A stretch of 64,000 bases of DNA from Candidatus Obscuribacterales bacterium (GTDB lineage: Bacteria > Cyanobacteriota > Vampirovibrionia > Obscuribacterales > Obscuribacteraceae). Below, piece after piece: positions 25,525-34,876 of this stretch; within the stretch, counting starts at the first letter, position 1; the number at the start of each line of letters is the position of its first letter. The stretch lies in NCBI GenBank assembly GCA_019744775.1, contig JAIETZ010000004.1, forward strand, positions 62,001 through 126,000, written 5' to 3'. Below the pieces are notes generated by a model. That model was not told the origin of the DNA, searched no databases, and saw nothing but the letters and a program-made list of their open reading frames with translations. The translations under genes were made by a program, and so were the position numbers.

Positions 25525-27543
25525 ATGAACTCCAACCTAGTTCAACGAAAGCTTTTCGTCGCTCTTTCATCGGTCGTACTTCTTGCACAACCAGCCCTGG
25601 CTGCAACTCCTGTTGCGCAGCCGCCGGCAAAGCCTTTGCCGACAGGCACAATGCTCATGCCGATGCAGCCGAAGTTGGACACATACGAACCAGATGCACC
25701 TTCGCAATCTCCAGCGTCGAAAAATTCCGGAACAGGAAGCGCGCAACAACAACTCATCGAATCGGAAAACAACACTCAACCTTCAACTGTAGCTGAACAC
25801 GATCCTAGCGAACTTAAGCCGGCGCCGGAAAATGTCTCGGCAGAATCAGGTTTTGAAGATGACGACAGCGATTTAGGACTTCCTCTAGGAGCAAAACTGA
25901 AAGGAACAATTCAATTAATCGCCGACGATACTGAATTTGACCAGCAGACAAACACATTTTTGGGCACAGGCAATGCAATTGTGCTTATCGGCGGCGAAGA
26001 TTCAAAACTTGAAGCCGACACAATCCTCTACGATCAAAACAACCAGACAATTGACGCGCGCGGAGCTGTGCGCATTTACAGAAATGGTCAATTGACCACA
26101 GGTTCAGCCTTTAAATTCAAAGTCAATTCCGACGAGTACCTGATAACCAATCCCGACACCGAAATTCAAGGCGCCGACATTATCGCGCGTAAATCCATCG
26201 GTAACAGCCGCAACGTAGCATTCTCCGATGGTACGATGCAAATGCCCACGCCATTTTCATTCCAGCGTAATGCTGTCTTCGGTCCGTTGGGCTTCTTGGA
26301 AGAGACTGCTGAAAAACACATGCACCCGGATGCTTATGTGCCGGAAAAACCAAGCTGGAAATTTAAAGCACGCCGCATGGTTTATGAGCGCTATAAAGAA
26401 GTCGGCAACCTAACAATTCTTGGCGGCAGAGTCTGCTTTGGTAAGTTCTCTATTCCTGTAGGCAAAATTATGACTACGGTAGGTGGAACCAACCAGCGTT
26501 TGCAAATGCCCATTACGCCTCAAATCGGCAACAACTTGCAAATGGGCGGCATTTCGTTTGGACCTAGCTTTAACTACGGCGTAGGCACAAATGGCGTATT
26601 CCGCGTGATACCAATGATGCAAATTGGCGGCAGGAACTCAACTAGCGGTTCATCGCAAACAGGTCAAATTGGCGCCGGTGCAAGAATTTCCTACGAAGGA
26701 CAAAAACTAAGCACGCAAATTGCTTATGGTACCGTTTCCAACTTGGTTGTCGGTGACTTGCGTTACAACTTTACCCGTTCAACCAAATTCCAAATGGGCG
26801 TCAACAGATTCATCGAAGACGGTATTTTCGGTGCACGTCGTCCACGCTATATAGCTGAAGCAGTCAATTTAAGAGGTACAACAAAGGTCCCTTATCTCGC
26901 CTCAGTAACTTTCCGTACATCAGGTGGTTGGGCATCAGACGATCCAAACTTGCTCAACTTAACTCCTGAATACAAAAAATTGTTCAACATGCCATATACG
27001 GACAAAATAACCAAAGCGATGCGCTTTGAAGAACAAATAAATGCGTCAACATTGCCTCTATTTGCTTATGGTGACAACAAACTGGGAGCGAAGCTAGGAC
27101 TTAGTGCCGGCGCCGCATTGCGTGGTTACTCCACAGGAGATGCAATGTTGATGGCGCAAGTCGGTCCTGTTCTCAACTTATATCTCAAACGCCTGCGTGT
27201 TAACACCGGTTATTTCCAATCAGGTGTTAAGGGTCAATCGCCATTTGTATTCGACCAATTCATCAACGGTTCTCAATCTACTTACGTTCAAGGTGACCTC
27301 AAAATTTGTAAGTTCCTGACAGTTGGAACGTCGCTTGGTTACAACCTCAATGCCAAGCTTTTGACTAACCGCAGTATTTCCGCTGCCATCGGACCGGAAG
27401 ACATGAAGTTCATTTTCCTCTATGACACCATTAGAGGAATTAACCGTTATGGTTTCGACGTGCTGTTTGGACAGCCGATTCCATACAACAAACTTGTACT
27501 AAAGAACTCTCCTGATCAAGGACAATTGGGAAGCGGAATATGA
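25525..27543 (+). CDS. OstA/LptD-like outer membrane protein
   Basis: 672 residues. The signal peptide (about 1-27, ending ALAA) leads to a Pro/Ser-rich low-complexity stretch (30-115). Residues 125-225 form an OstA/LptA-type beta domain (LIADDTEFDQQTNTFLGTGNAIV, LEADTILYDQNNQTIDARGAVRIY). The remainder is rich in alternating strands with Gly and aromatic residues, as in a C-terminal barrel (resembling the cyanobacterial LptD-like DUF3769 type). LptD inserts lipopolysaccharide in the outer leaflet, so a similar role is probable. GAGGA precedes the ATG. The glucokinase ATG overlaps its stop. Confidence 0.85.
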   Translation: MNSNLVQRKLFVALSSVVLLAQPALAATPVAQPPAKPLPTGTMLMPMQPKLDTYEPDAPSQSPASKNSGTGSAQQQLIESENNTQPSTVAEHDPSELKPAPENVSAESGFEDDDSDLGLPLGAKLKGTIQLIADDTEFDQQTNTFLGTGNAIVLIGGEDSKLEADTILYDQNNQTIDARGAVRIYRNGQLTTGSAFKFKVNSDEYLITNPDTEIQGADIIARKSIGNSRNVAFSDGTMQMPTPFSFQRNAVFGPLGFLEETAEKHMHPDAYVPEKPSWKFKARRMVYERYKEVGNLTILGGRVCFGKFSIPVGKIMTTVGGTNQRLQMPITPQIGNNLQMGGISFGPSFNYGVGTNGVFRVIPMMQIGGRNSTSGSSQTGQIGAGARISYEGQKLSTQIAYGTVSNLVVGDLRYNFTRSTKFQMGVNRFIEDGIFGARRPRYIAEAVNLRGTTKVPYLASVTFRTSGGWASDDPNLLNLTPEYKKLFNMPYTDKITKAMRFEEQINASTLPLFAYGDNKLGAKLGLSAGAALRGYSTGDAMLMAQVGPVLNLYLKRLRVNTGYFQSGVKGQSPFVFDQFINGSQSTYVQGDLKICKFLTVGTSLGYNLNAKLLTNRSISAAIGPEDMKFIFLYDTIRGINRYGFDVLFGQPIPYNKLVLKNSPDQGQLGSGI

Positions 27544-28541
27544 TTATGCTAACGAAGGACGGCGACGCAACGCAGATGGACAGCGGCACAACCAGGCCCA
27601 AAATGAACGCACTGGGCATTGATTTAGGTGGAACAAAATTAGCTGCAGCAGTTGTATGCGACGGACAGTTGGTAACAGAAGTAAAAAAGGTGCCGACACC
27701 AAAGGGCGCCGACAAAATTGTAGAAAGTTTACTAGGACTAATCGCTGATTTTCAAAAAGATCATTTAATAGCCGGTGTCGGCATTGCCACAGCTGGTGTC
27801 GTAAATGTCGAAACAGGTGAAGTAATTGGTTCGACAGGCAACTTGCCAGGCTGGACCGGAACACAATTGAAAAAACTCGTCGAACAAAAGACGATGCTTC
27901 CAACGCATGCTGAAAACGACGCTAATGCCGCAGCTTATGCAGAAGTGCACGCAGCCGGACTTGCAGACAAGAAATGCATCGTTACAATTACCCTGGGCAC
28001 AGGCATCGGTGGTGGTCTTGTTATGAACGGCAAACTTTATCGCGGCCAACATTGGGCAGGCGGTGAAGTTGGACACCTGAAAATTTCAATGGACAACAAG
28101 CGCCTCTGCACATGCGGACGCTGGGATTGCTGGGAAGCATATGGTTCCGGCTCAGGATTCTTGCGCACGAGCAAAGAAATAATTGCCACCATCAAACCTG
28201 AGCAATCCGATTTAGCAGGCAAATTACCAAATCTTACTAACGAAATGGTCGGCGAAGCTGCCGACAAAGGCGACCCGGTCGCTCACAAAATAATCGATAT
28301 CTGGCACGAACATGTAGCAACCGGCTTAGTAAGCCTTGCTCATGCACTTGATCCATATTGCTTCTTCATTACAGGCGGCATGGAAAAATTCGTCAAATTT
28401 GAAATGCTGCGCGAATTGTTCATCGACGGAAGTCTGCCGTTGATTGGACAAAACGTAAAGATCCTACCGGCAACTCTCGGCACCTCCGCCGGCATGATCG
28501 GTGCTGCCAGCCTTGTAATCGATAACATGGTTGCGCGCTAA
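27540..28541 (+). CDS. ROK family glucokinase-type sugar kinase
   Basis: 333 residues. ROK enzymes phosphorylate glucose or other hexoses with ATP. Visible are the phosphate-binding GIDLGGTKLAAAVV (about 26-39), the ENDANAAAYAE block, the GTGIGGGLVMNGKLY loop, the H-x-zinc region with CTCGRWDCWEAYGSG (three of the zinc Cys), and ITGGMEKF. The stop of the upstream OstA-like gene overlaps this ATG (ATGA); the family core starts near residue 21 (MNALGIDLGG), so an inner ATG at 27600 is possible. Function with the outer-membrane gene is not evident. Confidence 0.94.
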   Translation: MIMLTKDGDATQMDSGTTRPKMNALGIDLGGTKLAAAVVCDGQLVTEVKKVPTPKGADKIVESLLGLIADFQKDHLIAGVGIATAGVVNVETGEVIGSTGNLPGWTGTQLKKLVEQKTMLPTHAENDANAAAYAEVHAAGLADKKCIVTITLGTGIGGGLVMNGKLYRGQHWAGGEVGHLKISMDNKRLCTCGRWDCWEAYGSGSGFLRTSKEIIATIKPEQSDLAGKLPNLTNEMVGEAADKGDPVAHKIIDIWHEHVATGLVSLAHALDPYCFFITGGMEKFVKFEMLRELFIDGSLPLIGQNVKILPATLGTSAGMIGAASLVIDNMVAR

Positions 28542-28544
28542 CAA

Positions 28545-29915
28545 CTACTTAATTGGAACGTACTTCCATTCAACCTTGACGTTGATGCGTCCGGGACAAA
28601 AGATGCTAATCGCAGGTAATTTATTGCGCACCTCAGGCGTCACTTGTGAAGCATATTCAGGATGGGCTTTTAGAGCCTCATCTATCATCTTAAGATAATC
28701 AGCTACTTCAAACTCAAATGTTTGAGATGGCTCACCATACCCTTTCGCCAAAGTCACACTACGCGGTCTGTTCAACGGTTTTATCCAACTGTGATCACCG
28801 TTGTACATCGCTTGCGTGCTAACGCGCTCATCTCCAGATACAGAAGCAGTTAAGGAAAATTTCTCTCCAACTCTTATAACTTCGGGCGGTTCCTGAAAGA
28901 CAAGCGTGGATGCAACTCTGGGATCGCCTTGAATGGACTGTGGACCCTCCCAAGTAATTGATGTCTTAGTTATATTAGCTGTCGGTGACTGGTCCCTATA
29001 GCAAGAGGGAATTTCCTGACTGACAAATGGTCCTGTTCTGTGAAAGACAAATTTAGATGGATTAACGGGAATCGACTGAGCCGGAGGTCGTCCAGTACAT
29101 GTCGGCGGCTTGGGCACCATAGTGATCACACCGCGCGTGACGCAACCCTGCTCGTTTCTTACTATTGTGCATGGACCATTGAGATTATTTGGAGTTCGGC
29201 AAATTTGCTGTCTAGGCGACTCAGCTAAAACCGGGCATCTATTGCCATTAATGGTCACATTGGATGTCGAAGATCTACCGTCACATTTACCTGGAATGCG
29301 AACCGATCCGCCACACGTGCCTTTATTCGGAATTACCAGCGGCGGGCAGCGCGGCGGTGTCGGATTGCAGGGCACTTGGCTGCTGCAAATAGTTTGTCCA
29401 CTATTACCGCGCAATATTATATCTATGTGCCGTCCGCCATTGGGAATGTGAAAGACACAAGGACCGAGCTTACCAGGAATAATTGGAATAGATGGCGGAT
29501 TACTGCAAATTAGAGGTGGGCAAACCCTGGGCTTATCCGGTGTTTGCGGTGTTTTGACAACAGGCGGCCTCGGTTTTGCAGGCGGTTCCTTAGGGGGCTC
29601 TTCCTGTACCTCCTGAGTTTCGGCAATTTCAACCACGTAGCCCCTTAACGTGTCCTCGTTCTGAGCTTTCTCTTCTTTAGTTTCCCCTTTCGGCTCTAGA
29701 AGCACGGTACCGGATATGGTGTCAGTTGCAGAAAGATCATCCGGCAAATTGACTTCGACAGTGCCTGTCAAAGTATCAAACTCTACTGTTTCAAGCCCAT
29801 CTTTCTTTTCGATTGACGAAGTGGCTTGCTGTCCATCTTGTCCATTGGACATATTAAATAAACCGGCAGCTGCAACAAACGACAAAGCCAAACCAACCGA
29901 CACAAGTCTTTTCAT
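28545..29915 (-). CDS. secreted Cys/Pro-rich protein, paralog of the 54025 protein
   Basis: 456 residues from the ATG at 29915, which has AGGCGG six bases upstream; the upstream frame (to 29975) has no such site. Signal peptide 1-22. Residues about 30-125 hold a very conserved block shared with the second copy (FDTLTGTVEVNLPDD, SATDTISG, EPKGETKEE, GYVVEIAETQEVQE). A Pro-rich linker then leads to a Cys-rich domain (GTCGGSVRIPGKCDGRS, LAESPRQQIC) and a C-terminal beta-rich domain. I do not know the family. The Cys-rich part suggests disulfides outside the cytoplasm. It is monocistronic between nagA and a glucokinase. Confidence 0.8.
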   Translation of the reverse strand: MKRLVSVGLALSFVAAAGLFNMSNGQDGQQATSSIEKKDGLETVEFDTLTGTVEVNLPDDLSATDTISGTVLLEPKGETKEEKAQNEDTLRGYVVEIAETQEVQEEPPKEPPAKPRPPVVKTPQTPDKPRVCPPLICSNPPSIPIIPGKLGPCVFHIPNGGRHIDIILRGNSGQTICSSQVPCNPTPPRCPPLVIPNKGTCGGSVRIPGKCDGRSSTSNVTINGNRCPVLAESPRQQICRTPNNLNGPCTIVRNEQGCVTRGVITMVPKPPTCTGRPPAQSIPVNPSKFVFHRTGPFVSQEIPSCYRDQSPTANITKTSITWEGPQSIQGDPRVASTLVFQEPPEVIRVGEKFSLTASVSGDERVSTQAMYNGDHSWIKPLNRPRSVTLAKGYGEPSQTFEFEVADYLKMIDEALKAHPEYASQVTPEVRNKLPAISIFCPGRINVKVEWKYVPIK

Positions 29916-30019
29916 GATCATCCGCCTATACCAACCCACAGTATGTTTTGCCCAGGAACAGCAAAAAACGATCACATTGTTGCTTTTTAAATCAAGGACG
30001 TAACTCTACTGGTTTAGAG

Positions 30020-31105
30020 TTAAAAGATAACCTGTCCTGACTTCACAACGTGTTTAACAGTTAATGTCTCGCGATCCCACAAAACAATGTCGGCAATTTT
30101 GCCTGGAGCAAGTTCACCAATTTCATCAAAACCCATTGCTCGCGCCGGATTGTAAGAAGCCATGGTAATCGCTTCGGCAAAACTTGCCACACCCCAGTCA
30201 ACTACATTTTTTACAGCTTGATCAAGCGTAATGGAAGAACCGACAAGTCCCCCGCCTGCTGTGCCTATGTGGGCAGCGTCACTGACAAGTATTATCTTGT
30301 CCACTCCCTTCACGCGCATAAGCAATTTCACCACAGGTGGATCTACATGCAGTCCGTCAGCAATTACGCAACAAGTGACACTATCGTTGAGCATTGCCGC
30401 AACTACAGCACCAGGTCCGCGATGTTTGACAGCAGGCAAAGCATTGAATGTGTGTGTCATCAATTTCACACCCGCATCAAATGCCTTTTGTGCTTCTTCA
30501 AATGTGGCATTTGAATGTCCCAATGCGACGCGTACTCCTTTGCCAATCAAAGTCTTAATTGATTCGCCGTTATTTTCCAGCTCCGGAGCCAGGGTCATTA
30601 AGCTGACTTTGCTGCCATTGACCAGGTTATTTGCGGCCGAAGCTGTCAGAGGCAAAAGATGCTTTGGAGGATGCACTCCTGGTTTTTCCGGAGAGAGAAA
30701 CGGCCCTTCCAGATGCAATCCCAACATTGAGGCTGCGTCGGCTTTTGCCTTGTCGACACCCAATCCATATTCTGATAATTGGCGCATGTTTTTCTTTAAG
30801 TGACCGACTTCGTCGGTTATTAAGGTCGGCAAATAGCTGGTAACGCCATGTTTAAGTAAATTACAGCCAAGCTTTCTAATGTCCTCATTAGAAGGGTCGG
30901 CCCATAGGTTGCAGTCAGGATCGCCGTTAACTTGAAGGTCAAATAGACCCGGGGTAATAATCATGCCGGAAGCGTCTAAAACCTGCCAGTCGCCCTCGCA
31001 ATGCCCTCTCAGGGCACTAATTCTGTCGCCTTTAACAAAGAGGTTGGTTCGCTCATGGGCGAGCAAGGTTAAGACCTCTCCACCCTTAATTGCCAAATCT
31101 GCCAT
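30020..31105 (-). CDS. nagA: N-acetylglucosamine-6-phosphate deacetylase NagA
   Basis: 361 residues. NagA removes acetate from GlcNAc-6-phosphate in amino-sugar use and cell-wall recycling. Amidohydrolase-type metal and active-site segments are visible: PGLFDLQVNG (about 54-63), HLEGPFLSPEKPG with the metal-binding Glu (about 131-143), GHSNA and HTFNA with metal His, and VSDAAH with the catalytic Asp (about 275). Length is normal. No nagB or transporter is next to it, so the pathway partners are elsewhere. Cytoplasmic. Confidence 0.95.
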   Translation of the reverse strand: MADLAIKGGEVLTLLAHERTNLFVKGDRISALRGHCEGDWQVLDASGMIITPGLFDLQVNGDPDCNLWADPSNEDIRKLGCNLLKHGVTSYLPTLITDEVGHLKKNMRQLSEYGLGVDKAKADAASMLGLHLEGPFLSPEKPGVHPPKHLLPLTASAANNLVNGSKVSLMTLAPELENNGESIKTLIGKGVRVALGHSNATFEEAQKAFDAGVKLMTHTFNALPAVKHRGPGAVVAAMLNDSVTCCVIADGLHVDPPVVKLLMRVKGVDKIILVSDAAHIGTAGGGLVGSSITLDQAVKNVVDWGVASFAEAITMASYNPARAMGFDEIGELAPGKIADIVLWDRETLTVKHVVKSGQVIF

Positions 31106-31167
31106 TAATTAACACTCGAATTGCTTATACTGCCGGTAGGCAGGGTCTCGATTGAGACGGGATATTG

Positions 31168-31719
31168 ATGGGAATATTAAAGCTACAGATGGCTGAGAAC
31201 AAGGCCTATTCGCCAATGGTTGAATCAAATCCTGCAATTAATCCTGTAACCGGCCATCAGTGGGACTCCTCTACACTGATGCAGAAACTTGTTCAGCTTC
31301 AAGAAGCTCTTCTGGCTGCCCAGGAGCGCAATATCACCTTGACCGCCCAGGCTCGCGAACTGGAAAGGGTAGCCCGGGACGCCGAGGATATCAAAGTCGA
31401 ATTAGCCAATCAGGGACAGCTACTGGCTGATAAAAGCAGGGAAAACAAGCACCTGCACCAGGAATTGTCGAAAATGGCCGGACAACTCGAAACTAAAAAC
31501 CATGAGATGGAAGAATTTAAGGCACTCCTCAACGATATCCAGCACCAGCTAAAAATTTGCCAGTCGGAACGTGATCAATTGGCAGTGATGCTTACCGATG
31601 CAGAAAACGCCAACAGAAAGAAGAGATCAAGCGCTCCCGAAGAAGACTATGGACAGTTTTCCAAGGAAAAAGGCTCGACATCTTCGCCGAGCTGGCTAAG
31701 ACATCTCAAGGGCAAATAA
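31168..31719 (+). CDS. coiled-coil hypothetical protein
   Basis: 183 residues from ATG 31168 (a TTG at 31165 is in frame but less likely). Residues about 35-140 are a continuous coiled coil (LMQKLVQLQEALLAAQERNI through LAVMLTDAENANRKKR). The end is basic and aromatic (SWLRHLKGK), like the tail of the coiled-coil protein encoded at 7364. No signal peptide. It diverges from nagA (62 bp) and abuts the next minus-strand gene. Function unknown; a cytoskeletal or scaffold role is possible but not shown. Confidence 0.72.
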   Translation: MGILKLQMAENKAYSPMVESNPAINPVTGHQWDSSTLMQKLVQLQEALLAAQERNITLTAQARELERVARDAEDIKVELANQGQLLADKSRENKHLHQELSKMAGQLETKNHEMEEFKALLNDIQHQLKICQSERDQLAVMLTDAENANRKKRSSAPEEDYGQFSKEKGSTSSPSWLRHLKGK

Positions 31720-32286
31720 CTAATAACCGACTCCGCCTTTTTGCAGCTCCAGCAATCTAGCGCCTGGAGTCTTTAAGTCGTGCTCCTGATTGGCCATGCT
31801 CGATGGCTTGTGCCTGGTGTAGGAATTCATTAGTTCATCGGAAGAAATCCCGGCAGGGGCATCAGAAAACGGCTCTTTGGTCTTCTCCATAATTAGGTCC
31901 TTAACCATGCCTACGGCGCCGGCAACGCCTGAGAGATCAACTTCTGTAGTCTTGCCGCCGAATGCACCCTTTTTCACTGTTACCGTGTCACCCAGAAGAC
32001 TTCCGCCCTCGCTCTTATCACCAAGGAGACTGTGGCTGCTCTTGTACTTATTTCCCAAGAGGTTGACTTCTTTGCTTCTGCCGCCAAACATTCCTTGTTT
32101 CTTTTCGTATTTATTGCCAAGGCGATCTTTAACAAGAACCTTCCGCTTGCCGAATAAACCTTTCTTGAAGGTAATTTCCTCGCCTGCTCCGTCTTTGATT
32201 GTCAAATTGCCCGGATCATACGCATAGGCGGAGACGGCAAATGCTGAAATTGAACAAAGAACTACAGCCAGCTTCAATTTACTCAT
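31720..32286 (-). CDS. secreted repeat-containing hypothetical protein
   Basis: 188 residues with a signal peptide (1-22, cleavage after AYA). Residues 40-130 contain at least four related units of about 20 residues, each opening with a G-x-FGG/LLGD-like turn (GLFGKRKVLVKDRLGNKYEK, GMFGGRSKEVNLLGNKYK, SLLGDKSEGGSLLGDT, GAFGGKTTEVDLSG). This looks like a beta-repeat built by internal duplication. The C-terminal part is polar. No known family. It ends next to the coiled-coil gene and starts 30 bp from the MeaB region, with the other strand. Confidence 0.72.
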   Translation of the reverse strand: MSKLKLAVVLCSISAFAVSAYAYDPGNLTIKDGAGEEITFKKGLFGKRKVLVKDRLGNKYEKKQGMFGGRSKEVNLLGNKYKSSHSLLGDKSEGGSLLGDTVTVKKGAFGGKTTEVDLSGVAGAVGMVKDLIMEKTKEPFSDAPAGISSDELMNSYTRHKPSSMANQEHDLKTPGARLLELQKGGVGY

Positions 32287-32360
32287 AACAACTCCTGTCG
32301 TTGGATATGTAGGCGATGACGAACGAGATTATTCTTTGTTTCCGCGCTCGCCTGTCCTGT

Positions 32361-32383
32361 GTAGGGGCGCATTGCATGCGCCC
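32361..32383 (+). repeat. REP-like GTAG palindrome, copy 3
   Basis: GTAG head (32361-32364) plus exact core GGGCGCATTGCATGCGCCC (32365-32383), 11 bp before the preferred meaB start and within the longer open frame that begins at 32316. Confidence 0.85.
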
Positions 32384-32393
32384 ATTTTATTGC

Positions 32394-33401
32394 ATGCTAA
32401 GATCGCTTGTCTCACTAAGCCACTGTAGCATTAACGAAATCTTGGATACAAATTTGGAAACGATAACCAAAGACCTTTTGTCAGGCAACCGCAGAGCGCT
32501 GGCACGCGCCTTGAGTATTGTCGAGGACGGCGGACCGCAAGCAACAGAACTCGTGCGCAGTCTCTTTTCGCACGCCGGTCGCGCGCATCTTATTGGTATT
32601 ACCGGTTCACCTGGCGTTGGAAAATCCACTCTGGTCGATGCATTGATTGCCGCCATTCGTCGCTCAGGACTTCGTGTAGGCGTCTTAGCAGTTGATCCAA
32701 GCTCACCTTTTACAGGTGGAGCAATTCTGGGCGATCGTATTCGCATGCAAGAACACACGATGGACAAAGATGTCTTCATCCGCTCGATGGCCAATAGAGG
32801 CCATGCCGGTGGAACAGCACTTGCAACATACGACGCAGTGCGCATGATGGAAGCATCGGGCTACGACGTAGTAATTATTGAAACAGTTGGTGTAGGTCAA
32901 TCTGAACTCGCCATTGCAGAAACAGCAGACACGACAATTCTTGTTTTGATGCCGTCTTCAGGTGATGACATTCAAGCCATTAAGTCAGGCATTATGGAAA
33001 TTGGCGATATTTTTGTCGTCAATAAAGCTGATTTGCCTGGGTCCGACAAAACCGCCAGCGAAATTATGGCGTCTCTCGAATTGAGTCACTTTAAAGACGA
33101 CTGGCGTCCGCCTGTGGTTTCAGCTGTAGCAGAAACAGGTCAGGGAATAGACAAGGTCTGGGAAGCAGTACAAAAACACAAGCTCTTCCTGGAATCCAGT
33201 GGACAACTGATGGACAGGCGCAAGCATAAAGTGCAAACTGAGCTTACTGAGTTAGTCGCTGCAATTGCCCGCGAAAATCTCAAACAATCACTTAAAGACA
33301 GCCCACGCGTGAATGACCTATTAAGTACGGTCTTGAATCACAAGCTTGACCCGCATTCAGCAGCAAACAAACTAATTGAAGAATTGTTCGGCAAAAAATA
33401 G
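32394..33401 (+). CDS. meaB: MeaB/ArgK-type GTPase
   Basis: 335 residues from ATG 32394. MeaB chaperones adenosylcobalamin-dependent methylmalonyl-CoA mutase, gating cofactor loading with GTP. Visible: the helical N-terminal segment (ALARALSIVEDGG), Walker A GSPGVGKSTL, the VDPSSPFTGGAILGDRIRM block with switch residues, the ETVGVGQSE Walker B region and NKAD. The frame is open back to 32316, but the upstream 26 codons would translate a GTAG repeat and resemble no MeaB start, so I prefer 32394; a ribosome site is not clear for either. No mutase gene is near. Confidence 0.92.
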   Translation: MLRSLVSLSHCSINEILDTNLETITKDLLSGNRRALARALSIVEDGGPQATELVRSLFSHAGRAHLIGITGSPGVGKSTLVDALIAAIRRSGLRVGVLAVDPSSPFTGGAILGDRIRMQEHTMDKDVFIRSMANRGHAGGTALATYDAVRMMEASGYDVVIIETVGVGQSELAIAETADTTILVLMPSSGDDIQAIKSGIMEIGDIFVVNKADLPGSDKTASEIMASLELSHFKDDWRPPVVSAVAETGQGIDKVWEAVQKHKLFLESSGQLMDRRKHKVQTELTELVAAIARENLKQSLKDSPRVNDLLSTVLNHKLDPHSAANKLIEELFGKK

Positions 33402-34730
33402 TTACTTTTGCGGATAGATGATTACCGCATCCCAAGCATCGAAGTTTTGTACGCCTGGGTAAATGGACTTCAATTCTGGCAATTTGGCCAATGACTTGGC
33501 TTTTGACATAGGCACTAATGTCGGCACTTTTACTTCATTGGTAATGTTATAGAGAGGATTGCTGTCACCCTCATTTTTCTCTTTTGGCAAGACTGAACTT
33601 ACCTTGAAGCCTTGAGAGCGCAACAATTGGCTGGCTCTGTCATGATCTCTTTGATCGACAGAAACTTGAGCATGCATCGAGCCTGTCCAGTATACAACCT
33701 TATTTTTCGGATTTTCATCCAAAACATGCGCAATGTGAGCAGCCATAGCTCTGTCGCGACCCGTCCCAAAAATCGCATTATAAACTCCCACATTGATACT
33801 GTCTGCGTCATCGACGGCAACAAGCTTAAGTCCAGCATCGACTGCTGAGTTCATCAAATCTCGCATATTTTCCCGTTCCAACAATGCGCGGGATGGAAAA
33901 TACTCATTAGTTCCTTTACTTTCCTCAAGCAAGGCAAAATCAACAACACCCGTTTCAGCAAAACGATCTAATACTTTTTGATGATTCGCCGGCAACTCAA
34001 CAGCCAGGTGAGTAGCACCGGCGGATTTCAAATCATCCATGAGGTCTTTGCCGAGCGCCAAATGTTTTTGGTCGCCTCTGTGATCTTCACCGATTGCAAG
34101 CACTCGGTTTTGCTTCATTGCCGAAACTAGCCAGTCAGTTGGATTCGTCCCATACGCCTTTATTTCTGAGCGAACCTTTCGTTCATTACGCGCAAACACT
34201 TTGTCAACCTGCGCCAGTTTTGAATTCTCGTCTTCAAGATTTACCCATTGCGAAAGAATTTTGTGACCTTCGTCATTCGAAAGCTGACCATATCTGCGGT
34301 CTTCAAGATCACTAATTGACTGCTGCAACAACTTTTCAGCTTCGGAAAATTTGTCTTGTGACATAAGGGCGCCAGCTAACTTTTGGCGACTCTGATTTAA
34401 CGCTTGCAGTTCGCATTCAGTGGGATTAGCTTTGTATCTAGCTGACTGCAATGTCAGATTTCTACGGTAAAGCTTTTCTGCTTGTCCGAACAGATGCGAG
34501 TCCGAAAATTTCTGTGCGCGGTCCGTGAGTTGGCGAGACTCCGGTCTATCCAACACACACTGCCCTAGATCTGCACAATTCATGCCGGGCAGATCAGAGC
34601 TTTTTGCTAACTCGAAAGGGGATTCGGACAAGGGATACCTGATTCGTGCAACGCCGACAACGAGAGTGTAAGCAAATTTGAGCCGCTCGCAAATGGTGAA
34701 TCCCGCATTGGCTGGGCCGAAATCGTACAA
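33402..34730 (-). CDS. ChaN/TraB-like (TIKI superfamily) protein with helical N-terminal part
   Basis: 442 residues. The last 250 residues fit the ChaN/erythromycin-esterase/TraB-type fold: LAIGEDHRGDQKH (GExH-like motif), THLAVELP, and VVYWTGSMHAQVSVD, with the spaced acidic and His residues these putative metallohydrolases share. The N-terminal 190 residues are helical with TPR-like content (RAQKFSDSHLFGQAEKLYRRN, AEKLLQQSISDLE). No signal peptide, so probably cytoplasmic. The start is uncertain: the frame opens with TTG at 34730, and an ATG at 34583 is an alternative. Substrate unknown. Confidence 0.72.
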   Translation of the reverse strand: MYDFGPANAGFTICERLKFAYTLVVGVARIRYPLSESPFELAKSSDLPGMNCADLGQCVLDRPESRQLTDRAQKFSDSHLFGQAEKLYRRNLTLQSARYKANPTECELQALNQSRQKLAGALMSQDKFSEAEKLLQQSISDLEDRRYGQLSNDEGHKILSQWVNLEDENSKLAQVDKVFARNERKVRSEIKAYGTNPTDWLVSAMKQNRVLAIGEDHRGDQKHLALGKDLMDDLKSAGATHLAVELPANHQKVLDRFAETGVVDFALLEESKGTNEYFPSRALLERENMRDLMNSAVDAGLKLVAVDDADSINVGVYNAIFGTGRDRAMAAHIAHVLDENPKNKVVYWTGSMHAQVSVDQRDHDRASQLLRSQGFKVSSVLPKEKNEGDSNPLYNITNEVKVPTLVPMSKAKSLAKLPELKSIYPGVQNFDAWDAVIIYPQK

Positions 34731-34876
34731 TCAGACCATTATTAACCCCAGTTAATCTAACTCATGTCCAGATTCCGCATACCCCGTGTAGACACTGAAT
34801 ACGCCTGGAAATCGTTAATTGGACGGCATTCCTGGGCACATTTAACGTAGCCACATTTACTATGAGGGATTGGGAA

